Source: Euzebya sp.
GTDB taxonomy: Bacteria; Actinomycetota; Nitriliruptoria; Euzebyales; Euzebyaceae
Length of the DNA stretch: 40,616 nt
Direction: 5' to 3'
Assembly: GCF_964222135.1 (NCBI RefSeq)
Contig: NZ_CAXQBR010000066.1
Location: forward strand, 1 to 40,616
In this document: positions 7,326 through 15,202 of the stretch, piece by piece
Layout: each line of letters begins with the position of its first letter
Position numbering within the stretch: the stretch's first letter is position 1
Notes under the pieces: generated by a model
Database searches by the model: none
Seen by the model: the letters and a program-made list of their open reading frames with translations, nothing else
Told to the model about the DNA's origin: nothing
Program-made: the position numbers and the translations under genes

Positions 7326-7795
7326 CCGAGCACGTGGCGTGCGGCGACTGCGAGCGGATCCGGCCCGGCTCGTTCGCCCAGCCCGCCAACACGGTCAGCA
7401 GCCTGGCGCTGGCAGCCGTCGCCCCCGCGATCTGGCGGGGCGCGCGGCGCGCCGGCGACCGGCCGTGGCAGGTCGTGGCCGCCACCACGTTCGCCGCGGG
7501 GGTCGGCAGCGTCGCCTACCACGGCCCCGGCGGCCGCGTGGGGAAGGCCGTGCACGACGGCGCGGTCGCCGCCCTGGCCGTGTCGCTCGCGGCCGCCGTC
7601 GGCCACCGTCCCCCCGCCCATCGGTGGCCTGCCGCCGTCGGCGTGCTCGCCGGCGCGCTGCACGCGACCAGCCGCACCGGCGGCTCGTTGTGCCGCCCGG
7701 ACTCGTGGCTGCAGGGCCACGCGGCGTGGCACGTCGCGGCCGCCGTGGCGGTGGCCGGCGCCGCCCGGTCGGCCGTCTCGCCTCAGGGGGGCTGA
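7322..7795 (+). CDS. CREST-superfamily membrane hydrolase (alkaline ceramidase-like)
   Basis: The 157-residue, very hydrophobic protein has the spaced residues of the CREST superfamily (alkaline ceramidases, Per1, PAQR receptors): CE near the N-terminus (E11), QPANTVSSLA, S63-x3-H67 (SVAYH), D79 in VHDGA, and H133-x3-H137 (HAAWH). In alkaline ceramidases the three His and the Asp hold a catalytic zinc in the membrane and the Ser assists. All are present here, so it is probably an active amidase or other hydrolase on a lipid. It is shorter than eukaryotic ceramidases. The start GTG 7322 overlaps the acyltransferase stop at 7323-7325, which links it to phospholipid or acyl-chain remodelling. 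The substrate is unknown. Confidence 0.75.
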   Translation: MTEHVACGDCERIRPGSFAQPANTVSSLALAAVAPAIWRGARRAGDRPWQVVAATTFAAGVGSVAYHGPGGRVGKAVHDGAVAALAVSLAAAVGHRPPAHRWPAAVGVLAGALHATSRTGGSLCRPDSWLQGHAAWHVAAAVAVAGAARSAVSPQGG

Positions 7796-7800
7796 GCGGT

Positions 7801-8220
7801 TCAGGGGATCAGGTCCTGCCGGCCGAGCTTCCGCAGTTCGCTCCACAGCGCCTTGCGGGCCCGCCGCGCCCCGCCGTGCTCGCGCACCCGCTCGGCCATG
7901 CGCACCAGCGCCGCCTCGATCACGTCGGGGCGCGGCGACCGTCCGCGGAGGCGCACCTCCTCGAGCCACTGCACCGGGGTCGCGTGACCCCGCTCGCGGT
8001 TGCAGCGCGCGCAGGCGGCGACCTCGTTCTCGAGCCAGCTCGGCCCGCCCTTGACCCGCGGGATGACGTGCTCGCGCGTCGGCGGCGTGCGGTCGTCGAA
8101 CGGCCGGGCGCACCACACGCAGCCGTCGCCGTCGCGCACCACGATCACGCCCAGCCGGGCGCTCGAGGACAGCTGGTCGCCACCCGGCGGGGTGCCGTCG
8201 CGCGTGGGCATGGCCAGCAC
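7801..8220 (-). CDS. HNH endonuclease
   Basis: The 139-residue protein has a compact HNH domain: CVWC knuckle, REHVIPRVKGG (the H-V-I-P-R motif), ENEVAACARCNRERGH with the second zinc CxxC and the Asn. The C-terminal 60 residues are a basic helical extension. Stand-alone HNH proteins of this size cut or nick DNA, but many have no assigned role. Two starts are possible: GTG 8220 or ATG 8211. Nothing next to it indicates a phage or restriction system; it lies convergent with the CREST gene and 34 bases downstream of the CWB2 protein gene on the same strand. Confidence 0.85.
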   Translation of the reverse strand: MLAMPTRDGTPPGGDQLSSSARLGVIVVRDGDGCVWCARPFDDRTPPTREHVIPRVKGGPSWLENEVAACARCNRERGHATPVQWLEEVRLRGRSPRPDVIEAALVRMAERVREHGGARRARKALWSELRKLGRQDLIP

Positions 8221-8254
8221 CGTCCCCCTCGCCGGTGCTGTGGAACCCCTCGGC

Positions 8255-10426
8255 CTAGCCCGAGCACGCCCCGGAGTCAGCCCCGTCGAGCGCGGACATC
8301 ACCGCGTCGTCGACCGGTCCCGCGGGGATCAGCGCCACCTGCTCACCGCAGCCCTCGACCGCGGCGGCGCTCTCGGGCGGCACCTGGTCGCCGACCGCCA
8401 GCAGTGGCGCGTCCAGGTCCGCCGCCAGGCCCGCTGCCGGCAGCCCGAACGCCCAGCCGGACGGCGTGGTGGCGTCCAGGACCAGGTACGTGCGCGGCCC
8501 CTCCTCCGCCTGACCCCATAGCTGCGCGGCGATCTGCCGGGCGGTGTCGAACCGGGTGTCGCCGGCGGTGCGACTCGCCCCGGGCAGCTCGTCGAAGTCG
8601 GCCGACAGGGCGGCGGACCCCCCGAGCAGGTGGGTGACGTCCGGCTGGTCGTCGTCGACCCAGGCGGCCACGGCGGGGTGCAGGGCGTCGGACGTCGTCA
8701 GCACCACGGGCGTGCCGGTGTCGGCGGCCCACCCGCCGCCCGTCACCGAGTCCGCCCAGGCCGCGGTCGGGTTGCCCTCGGGGCCGAACGCGCGGGCCAA
8801 GGCGATCTCGCCCGTGTCGCCGTAGCGCTCGCGGGCTGCCGTGGCGATGGCCGTGGAGGTCTCGAAGCGGGAGGCGCCGGCCAGCCGCTCGACGTCGTAG
8901 CCCGCCGCGGACAGCTCGTCGACGACCGCGGTCGAGATCGCCGACTCGCCGCCGAGGACGTACACCGTCCCGGAGCGGCCGAGCACCCGGTCGACCTCGC
9001 CGGCCACCGCCGGGTCCAGCGACGCGGTGGGGGTCAGCAGCAGCGGGCCGTCCTGGGCCAGGACGGCACCGGACAACGCGTCGGCGAACCCCTCCACGGT
9101 GGCGATGACCACGTGCGACGCAGGGGCGCCATGCGTCCCCGCACCCCCGGCCCACGCGCCGCCGAAGTCCGGCGAGGGCGGGAAGCGCTGCTGGCTCACG
9201 TCGACCGCCGCCGCGGCGGGTTGCGGCGGGGACGCGCACCTGGTGCTCGCGCAGCGCACCACCACGAGGTCGCCGTCCGGCTGGTCGTAGGAGGCGACCA
9301 CCAACCCGCCATCCGGCGTGGTGACGATGTCGGCGAACAGCCCGTGCCCCGGACCCCCGCGCGACGGCGTGGAGGTCGAGGAGCCGCCGCAGCCCGCGTC
9401 GGCGCAGTCGACCACCTGGAGCTCGCCGCTGGGCTGGTTGAACGCCACGACGGGGTGCCCGTCGTCCGCCAGGGCCATGTCCCCCTGCACGACGGCGAAG
9501 TCCTCGGTGGCGCTGAGCGTCGTGGTCGAGGCCGTGCCGCACCCGGGGTCGCCGCAGCGGGCGACCACGATGCCGGAGGGGTCCACGGTCGCGAGGAGGA
9601 TCGTGGGCACGCCGTCGGCGGTGACGACGACGTCCTGCACCGACGCCGCACCCACCGCCGGCCCGATGTCGAGCGCGTCCCGCTGGGCGCTCGTGCACCC
9701 GGGGTCGCCGCAGGTGACGACCACGGTCTGCGCCGCGGCGGTGCCGTCGCCGGCCACCCCGTGGACGACGACCGGGTTCCCCTGGGGGGTGAGGGCCATG
9801 GCCACCGTCCCGACGGCGCCCTCTGCGGTGACGACGACGGGGCTGTCACCGCTGCAGGCCGGGTCGTCGCAGTCGACGACGACCGCGACCCCGTCGTCGG
9901 GTCCGGACCAGGCCAGGATCGGGTGGCCGTCGGCACCGATCTGCAGGTCGAGGGCGAAGGCCGAGGAGGTCGTGGCGGGGAGGAACGTCCGGGTCGCCGG
10001 ACCCGCGCAGCGCGGATCGCCGCAGTGGAGGACGACGACTCCCTCCGCCAGGTCCGGCGCGTCCTGGCTCGCGAGGGTGTGGTAGGCGACGATCGGGTTC
10101 CCCGCCGGGTCGAGGGCGATGCGCGGGGCGAGGCCGGTCCGGCCAGCGGAGTCCGGCACGCTCGCGGGCTCGGTGCCGCCGCACACCGGGTCGTCGCAGT
10201 GGAGCACCCGCAGGTCGTCCTGGTCGCGATCGCGGTGGGCGATCACCGGGTTCCCCGCCGCGTCGAGCGCGATCGCGGGCGACCAGCCGACGTTCCCCCC
10301 GGTGTCAGGGGTGGTGACCTCGGTCTGAGCCAGGGCCGCACCCGCCGTGACGAGGAGCAGGATCCCCACGAAGCCGGCCACGAGGGGTCGTCGGGCTGCG
10401 GCTCTGGACGTCGGTGTGCTGGTCAT
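8255..10426 (-). CDS. Secreted seven-repeat Cys-pair propeller protein with three CWB2 modules
   Basis: The 723-residue exported protein has a signal peptide ending ALAQ (cut about 33/34). From about residue 47 to 405 it has seven repeats of 45-55 residues, each with a D-x-x-G-x-P-x-[IV] segment, a strand and a C-x4-C pair: CDDPVC, CGDPRC, CDDPAC, CGDPGC, CGDPGC, CADAGC, CASTRC. Seven such units fit a closed seven-bladed beta-propeller with a disulfide in each blade. From about 410 to the end there are three CWB2 modules (VYVLGGESAIS, HLLGGSAALS and a final degenerate one), which in Firmicutes and actinobacteria attach proteins to wall polymers. ATG 10426 is chosen for its signal peptide and a GAGGAG ribosome site; the longer frame would precede the signal peptide. 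Function is unknown; a cell-surface binding role is inferred. Confidence 0.85.
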   Translation of the reverse strand: MTSTPTSRAAARRPLVAGFVGILLLVTAGAALAQTEVTTPDTGGNVGWSPAIALDAAGNPVIAHRDRDQDDLRVLHCDDPVCGGTEPASVPDSAGRTGLAPRIALDPAGNPIVAYHTLASQDAPDLAEGVVVLHCGDPRCAGPATRTFLPATTSSAFALDLQIGADGHPILAWSGPDDGVAVVVDCDDPACSGDSPVVVTAEGAVGTVAMALTPQGNPVVVHGVAGDGTAAAQTVVVTCGDPGCTSAQRDALDIGPAVGAASVQDVVVTADGVPTILLATVDPSGIVVARCGDPGCGTASTTTLSATEDFAVVQGDMALADDGHPVVAFNQPSGELQVVDCADAGCGGSSTSTPSRGGPGHGLFADIVTTPDGGLVVASYDQPDGDLVVVRCASTRCASPPQPAAAAVDVSQQRFPPSPDFGGAWAGGAGTHGAPASHVVIATVEGFADALSGAVLAQDGPLLLTPTASLDPAVAGEVDRVLGRSGTVYVLGGESAISTAVVDELSAAGYDVERLAGASRFETSTAIATAARERYGDTGEIALARAFGPEGNPTAAWADSVTGGGWAADTGTPVVLTTSDALHPAVAAWVDDDQPDVTHLLGGSAALSADFDELPGASRTAGDTRFDTARQIAAQLWGQAEEGPRTYLVLDATTPSGWAFGLPAAGLAADLDAPLLAVGDQVPPESAAAVEGCGEQVALIPAGPVDDAVMSALDGADSGACSG

Positions 10427-10602
10427 GCCGCGCTCCTCGCTCGATCCCCGCTCCATCCCGACGGGATCGTAGGCAGGGCGCCGACCCGTCCCTCCGGTGT
10501 CGTTAGCCCGTCGTTGGTGCCACGCGGCCCTCGACGCCTGTCGTCGCCTGGGGCAGGATCCCCCACACCGTCGACCCGCGAGCACCACCCCCGGAGGACC
10601 AC

Positions 10603-10818
10603 ATGATCGAGCAGCTGAAGGCGGCCCTCGCGAAGGGGGTGGACGGCCTCGACGACCGGCAGGCCGAGCAGGCGGCGCGCACCGCGGTCGACTTCATGAA
10701 GGACCGCCTCCCCCCGCCGATCGCCGACCGGCTGGAGGAGCTGGTGGACGGCGACGGGGAGGGCGACGTCGACTTCGGCCAGCTCGGATCGACGATCAAG
10801 GGGTTCCTCGGCCGCTGA
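10603..10818 (+). CDS. Small helical protein of unknown function
   Basis: The 71-residue acidic protein is predicted fully helical: a first helix (MIEQLKAALAKGV), a second (DRQAEQAARTAVDFMKDRLPPPIADRLEELV), an acidic glycine linker (DGDGEGDVD) and a last helix (FGQLGSTIKGFLGR). The FMKDRLPPPIADRLEELV block resembles small uncharacterised bacterial proteins with a K-x-x-LPEPIA core. It has a good ribosome site (GGAGG ending 8 bases before ATG 10603). It is divergent from the CWB2 gene and 48 bases upstream of the GAF-ANTAR gene. Function unknown. Confidence 0.75.
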   Translation: MIEQLKAALAKGVDGLDDRQAEQAARTAVDFMKDRLPPPIADRLEELVDGDGEGDVDFGQLGSTIKGFLGR

Positions 10819-10866
10819 TCGACCCGGCGGGAGGGGCGCGGGAGGGCCATGTGATACTCGGGCGCC

Positions 10867-11571
10867 ATGACCTCCTCCACCCCCCTCGTCGATGCGCTGC
10901 ACGACCTGGCCACGATGATGGCCGAGCCGGTCACCGTCGAGGGCCTGCTCGACCGCGTGGGCCACTGGACCGCCGAGGTGCTGCCCGTGGACGGCGTCGG
11001 CGTGCTCGTCCGCCAACCCGACGGGCACCTCTCGGTCGCGACCGCGAGCAGCGAGACCGGTCGACGGATCGAGGAGCTCGAGGCGCTGCTGCAGGAGGGG
11101 CCGTGCTCCCGCGCGTTCCTGGAGGGGACGCAGGTCCTCACACCCGACCTGCGGGACCACGTGGAGGAGTACCCCGAGTTCGCGCCGCGGGCCCTCGAGC
11201 TCGGCGTCCGCTCGATCCACGCGGTGCCGATGCGGGCCGGGTCCGCGATGATCGGGGCACTCGACCTCATCGCGCGGGACGCCGTCCGGCTCGACGCCGA
11301 GCAGCTGGCGACGGCCCAGCTGCTCGGCGACGTCACCGGCGCCTACCTGATGACGAGCCGGATGCTCGGCGAGGCCACGGAGCTGGCCTCGGCCCTGCAG
11401 CACGCCCTCGACAACAGCACGGTGATCGAGCAGGCCAAGGGCGTGCTCGCCGAACGGCACGGCGAGGCGCCGACCGCGGCCTTCGAACGGCTCCGCGGCC
11501 ACGCCCGCGCCAACCGCATCAAGGTGGCTGACGTGGCGGCCGGGGTGGTGTCGGGCGAGCTGAGGCTGTAG
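10867..11571 (+). CDS. GAF-ANTAR antitermination regulator
   Basis: The 234-residue protein has an N-terminal GAF domain (about residues 10-160, with LLQEGPCSRAFLEG and VRSIHAVPMRAG) and a C-terminal ANTAR RNA-binding domain (about 175-230, with ALDNSTVIEQAKGVLAERHG and AFERLRGHARANR). ANTAR proteins bind tandem RNA hairpins to prevent transcription termination; the GAF domain is the presumed sensor input. An extended -10 (TGT then GATACT, 10853-10858) lies 8 bases upstream of ATG 10867, so it is probably leaderless. Its target RNA is not evident here. It is convergent with the iron operon that ends at 11599. Confidence 0.87.
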   Translation: MTSSTPLVDALHDLATMMAEPVTVEGLLDRVGHWTAEVLPVDGVGVLVRQPDGHLSVATASSETGRRIEELEALLQEGPCSRAFLEGTQVLTPDLRDHVEEYPEFAPRALELGVRSIHAVPMRAGSAMIGALDLIARDAVRLDAEQLATAQLLGDVTGAYLMTSRMLGEATELASALQHALDNSTVIEQAKGVLAERHGEAPTAAFERLRGHARANRIKVADVAAGVVSGELRL

Positions 11572-11598
11572 GGCCGACGTCGCCGACCTCGGCGATGG

Positions 11599-12408
11599 TC
11601 AGCGCACGTCCCGCTCGACGTCGGCGTTCCAGTCCCGCTTGACCGCGCGCCACGCCTCGTCGGTCATGGTCCGGCGCCAGTACCCGGACGCCGACAGCTG
11701 CGCCCGGTCGAGCCCGCGGTCGGCCAGCAGGTGGCGGCGGACCCCGCGGACCTCGCCGGCCTCGCCGTGGACGAACGCGTCGACCCGTCCCGCGGGCCAC
11801 TCGAGCGCCCGGACCGCGTCGAGGAGCAGGTCGGCGGCGGCCGCCGAGCCGACGCGGTGGCACCAGATCACCTCGAGGTCGCCGGGGCAGTCGAGCGGCA
11901 CCTCGTCGGCCGGCCCGTCGCAGACCAGCACCGCGGTCGCCCGCCGGCCGGCGGGCAGGACCTCGAGGGACGCCGCGATCGCCGGCAGCGCGGACTCGTC
12001 GCCGACCAGCAGGTGGAAGTCCGCGTCCGGGTCGGGCCGGTACGCGCCGCCCGGCAGGGACACGACGACCCGGTCACCCGGCTGAGCCGATGCGGCCCAC
12101 GGACCGGCGACCCCCTCGTCGCCGTGGACGACGAAGTCGATCGTCAGCTCCCCGGCGGCCGCGTCCCAGCGCCGCACGGTGTAGTGGCGGTGGATCGGCC
12201 AGCGCTCCGGGGGGTGGCCGGCCTTGACCGACTCGACGTCGAACGGTGCGGCGTAGGGGGCGTCCGCCGGCGGGAACCACAGGACCAGGTACGCGTCGGT
12301 GAACCCGTTCGGTGCCCACCCCCGCAACCCCTCCCCGCCGAGGACGACCCGGACCATGTGGTCGCTCAGCCGCTCGGTGCGGACGACCGTCCCGTGCGGC
12401 GTCGCCAT
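11599..12408 (-). CDS. Siderophore-interacting protein (FAD-dependent ferric-siderophore reductase)
   Basis: The protein has about 269 residues: an N-terminal FAD-binding barrel (HMVRVVLGGEGL, then RHYTVRRWD as the flavin-binding RxYTxR, then DFVVHGDEGVAGPWAASAQPGD) and a C-terminal NAD(P)H-binding SIP domain (LLVGDESALPAIAASLEVLP and a VDAFVHGEAGEVRGVRRHL strand-helix). SIP proteins such as ViuB reduce and release iron from imported siderophores in the cytoplasm. A GTG at 12411 and an ATG at 12408 are both in frame; the ATG has the better spacing from GGAGG and overlaps the ATPase stop as TGATG. It is the last gene of the five-gene iron operon. Confidence 0.88.
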   Translation of the reverse strand: MATPHGTVVRTERLSDHMVRVVLGGEGLRGWAPNGFTDAYLVLWFPPADAPYAAPFDVESVKAGHPPERWPIHRHYTVRRWDAAAGELTIDFVVHGDEGVAGPWAASAQPGDRVVVSLPGGAYRPDPDADFHLLVGDESALPAIAASLEVLPAGRRATAVLVCDGPADEVPLDCPGDLEVIWCHRVGSAAAADLLLDAVRALEWPAGRVDAFVHGEAGEVRGVRRHLLADRGLDRAQLSASGYWRRTMTDEAWRAVKRDWNADVERDVR

Positions 12409-13196
12409 CACGCCACCTCCGGCGCGGTGGAGCGGCTGGCGGCGAAGTGCAGCGCGACCGGTCGGCCGCCGACGTCCACGACCTCGACGTCGTGGTCGAA
12501 GACCTCGCGCAGCACCTCGCGGGTCACGACCTCGCCCGGGCGGCCGTCGGCGACGACCCGCCCCTCCCGCATGGCCACGATCCGGTCGGCGTGGTGGCTC
12601 GCGACGTTGACGTCGTGGAGGACGACCACGACGGTGCGGCCGTGCTCGTCGGCCAGCCGCCTGACGACGTCCATCGTCTGGGCGGCGTGGCGCAGGTCGA
12701 GGTTGTTGAGGGGCTCGTCCAGCAGCACGTGCGGCGTCTCCTGGGCCAGGACCATCGCGATGAACGCCCGCTGGCGCTGCCCGCCGGACAGCTGGTCGAG
12801 CCGACGTCCGCGGAACCCCTCCAGACCCATCGCCGCGATCGCGGCGTCGCAGGCGGCGCGGTCCTCGTCACCGAGGTGCCCGCCGGTGTGGGGGTGGCGG
12901 CCGAAGGCGACCAGATCGGCGACGGTGAGGCGGACCGCGACGTGGTTCTCCTGGCGCAGGATCGACAGGCGGGTGGCGATGGTCCGCGAGTCCGTCGTCG
13001 CGACGTCGTCCCCGTCGACCAGCACGCGGCCCGCGTCGGCGTCGAGCAGCCGCCCGGCGATCGACAGCAGCGTCGACTTGCCGGCCCCGTTCGGACCGAT
13101 CAGGGCGACCACGCCCCCGTCGGGCACGACGAGGTCCACGGCATCGACCACCGTCGTGTCGCCGTACCGCTTGGTGACGCCCTCCATGCTGATCAC
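12408..13196 (-). CDS. Iron-siderophore ABC transporter ATPase (FepC-type)
   Basis: The 262-residue protein has Walker A GPNGAGKST, a Q-loop (RQENH), the signature LSGGQRQRAF, Walker B VLLDEP and the switch histidine LHDVN. The order and the family-specific FGRHPHTG segment match the iron-siderophore subfamily. GTG 13196 overlaps the permease stop in GTGA and gives MISMEG; an ATG three codons later is also possible. It energises the two FecCD-type permeases encoded just upstream. Confidence 0.92.
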   Translation of the reverse strand: MISMEGVTKRYGDTTVVDAVDLVVPDGGVVALIGPNGAGKSTLLSIAGRLLDADAGRVLVDGDDVATTDSRTIATRLSILRQENHVAVRLTVADLVAFGRHPHTGGHLGDEDRAACDAAIAAMGLEGFRGRRLDQLSGGQRQRAFIAMVLAQETPHVLLDEPLNNLDLRHAAQTMDVVRRLADEHGRTVVVVLHDVNVASHHADRIVAMREGRVVADGRPGEVVTREVLREVFDHDVEVVDVGGRPVALHFAASRSTAPEVA

Positions 13197-14212
13197 GTGC
13201 GTGCCTCCCTGAGCACCAGGACGAGGAAGACCACCCCGCCGACGAAGCTGACGACGATGCTGGCGCGGGTCTGGAACGCCAGCAGCTCCTCGAGCATGAA
13301 CTGCGCCGCGACCAGCGTGGTGACGCCGAGCAGCGCGGCGGCGGGGATCGTGACCCGGTGCCGGAACGTGCCGGTGACCTGGTAGGCCAGGTTGGACACG
13401 AGCAGCCCGAGGAAGGTCACCGGCCCCACCAGCGCCGTCGGCACCGCCACCAGGATCGCCACCGCGACCATCGTCCGGTCGACGACGCGGCGGTGGTCCA
13501 CACCCAGCTCGACCGCCAGGTCCCGGCCGAGGGCGACGACGTCGAGGGTGTCGGCCATCCGCCACACCGCCGTCAGCGCGATCGCCATCACCGCCACGGC
13601 CACGACCAGCAGCCGGTCGTCGACGCCGGCGAAGTCGGCGTAGAAGCGGTCGACGAGGATGGTGAACTCGCTCGGCTCGATCAGCCGGATCACGAGGGCG
13701 CTGAGCGAGGTGAACACCGCGCCGAAGACCACGCCGACCAGGAGCATCCGGTGCAGGTCGGTGGCGGTGCGGCGCAGGAAGACCCGGGTGAGGGCGAGGG
13801 TGAAGCCGATCAGCACCAGCGCCTCGCCGAGGAACCGCACGCGCACGTCGATCTGGAGGAACACGAGGACGCCGAGCAGCCACGCGGCGGCGGACTGGAT
13901 CAGCTCGTAGAGGCGGTCGAGGCCGATGATCGAGGGGGAGAGGATCCGGTTCGCCGTGACGGTGTGGAAGATCACCGTCGCGACGCCGAGGCCCGTCCCC
14001 ATCAGCGCCATGGCCGCGAGCTTCGTGCCGCGCAGCCGCAGCGCGAAGGACAGCGAGCCCTGCAGGTCCCACGTCATGAACAGCGTGGCCATCGCGAGCG
14101 CCAGGACCGCGAGCCCACCCAGCACCAGGCCGGCCGGCCTGCGCCGCGACCCGCGGTCCTGGGCTGCGGCCGGTGTGCCGACGACACCGGCGGGGGAGGG
14201 GCGTTCAGCCAT
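13193..14212 (-). CDS. FecCD-type siderophore permease (second subunit)
   Basis: The 339-residue integral membrane protein has the FecCD fold: RGTKLAAMALMGTGLGVATVIFHTVTANRILSPS near the N-terminus, ALGRDLAVELGVDHRRV as the cytoplasmic coupling segment, and VGPVTFLGLLVSNLAYQVTG. It has a longer hydrophilic N-terminus (about 28 residues) than usual. Its ATG overlaps the end of the first permease by 8 bases. It lacks the usual RLPR motif in the first loop, which is present in its partner; this is normal for the YclO/FatC-type second subunit. Confidence 0.9.
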   Translation of the reverse strand: MAERPSPAGVVGTPAAAQDRGSRRRPAGLVLGGLAVLALAMATLFMTWDLQGSLSFALRLRGTKLAAMALMGTGLGVATVIFHTVTANRILSPSIIGLDRLYELIQSAAAWLLGVLVFLQIDVRVRFLGEALVLIGFTLALTRVFLRRTATDLHRMLLVGVVFGAVFTSLSALVIRLIEPSEFTILVDRFYADFAGVDDRLLVVAVAVMAIALTAVWRMADTLDVVALGRDLAVELGVDHRRVVDRTMVAVAILVAVPTALVGPVTFLGLLVSNLAYQVTGTFRHRVTIPAAALLGVTTLVAAQFMLEELLAFQTRASIVVSFVGGVVFLVLVLREART

Positions 14213-15197
14213 CCCGGCCCCGCAGCAGCATGGACAGGAAGATCGTGCCGCCGACGACGCCGGCGACCGTGCCGACCGGCATCTCGAAGGGGTGGCGGAT
14301 CGTGCGGCTGACCAGGTCGGTGGCGAGCAGGAACACGGCGCCGCCGATCGCGGTCAGGGGGATCACGCGCTCGAGGCGGTCGCCGTGGCGCATCGTCACG
14401 AGGTTCGGCACCACCAGGCCGAGGAACGGGATCACGCCGATCACGACCACCACGACCGCGGTGACCACGGCGACCATCGCCAGGCCGAGCAGCACCGTGC
14501 GGGTGTGGTCGACGCCGAGGTTGACCGACACCTCCCGCCCCAGGGAGGCGATCGTGAACCGCTGGGCGTAGAGCCAGGCGACCACGCAGACGACCGCGAC
14601 CAGCCACAGCAGCTCGTACCGCCCGCGGATGGTGGCCGAGAAGTCCGCGTTCGTCCAGCTCGCCAGGGTCTGCAGCAGGTCCCAGCGGTAGGCGACGAAG
14701 GTCGTGATCGCCATGATGACGCCGCCGAGCATGATGCCGACGAGGGGCACCATGACGAGGTCCGCGAAGCGGATCCGCTCGATCAGCCACAGGAACAGCC
14801 CCGTCCCGAGCAGCGAGGCGATCGCGGCGATCGCCATCTTCACCCCGATGGGCGCGCCCGGTGCGGCGACGGTCGCGATCAGGAGGCCGAAGGTCGCGGA
14901 CTCGAGGGTCCCGGCCGTGGAGGGGGCGACGAACCGGTTGCGGGTCAGCGCCTGCATGACCAGACCGGTCACGCCCATCGCCGCCCCGGCGAGGACGACC
15001 GCGACGGTCCGCGGCAGGCGCGCGGTCCACAGGACGGTCAGCTGCGCCTCGTCACCCCGCACCAGACCGACGGGGTCGACGGCGCTGACCCCGACGAAGA
15101 TCGAGGTCAGGGCCAGGACGACCAGGGCGGCCAGGCCGAGCGGGATCGCTCGTCCGACTCCAGCCGGACGGCGATCCGCCGCGGTCGTCGTCGCCAC
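14205..15197 (-). CDS. FecCD-type siderophore permease (first subunit)
   Basis: The 330-residue membrane protein contains WTARLPRTVAVVLAGAAMGVTGLVMQALTRNRFVAPSTAGT, ASLGREVSVNLGVDHTRT (the coupling helix) and VVVIGVIPFLGLVVPNLV, a standard FecCD permease. GTG 15197 is chosen because it directly follows the binding-protein stop with 5 bases between; no closer ATG fits. With the second permease it forms the heterodimeric channel for ferric siderophore across the membrane. Confidence 0.9.
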   Translation of the reverse strand: MATTTAADRRPAGVGRAIPLGLAALVVLALTSIFVGVSAVDPVGLVRGDEAQLTVLWTARLPRTVAVVLAGAAMGVTGLVMQALTRNRFVAPSTAGTLESATFGLLIATVAAPGAPIGVKMAIAAIASLLGTGLFLWLIERIRFADLVMVPLVGIMLGGVIMAITTFVAYRWDLLQTLASWTNADFSATIRGRYELLWLVAVVCVVAWLYAQRFTIASLGREVSVNLGVDHTRTVLLGLAMVAVVTAVVVVVIGVIPFLGLVVPNLVTMRHGDRLERVIPLTAIGGAVFLLATDLVSRTIRHPFEMPVGTVAGVVGGTIFLSMLLRGRDG

Positions 15198-15202
15198 GCC
15201 CG

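Noticed and set aside
8630-10606. A long plus-strand frame over the Cys-repeat protein
   Set aside because: Low-complexity Arg/Gly/Ala sequence opposite a gene with signal peptide, repeats and CWB2 modules.
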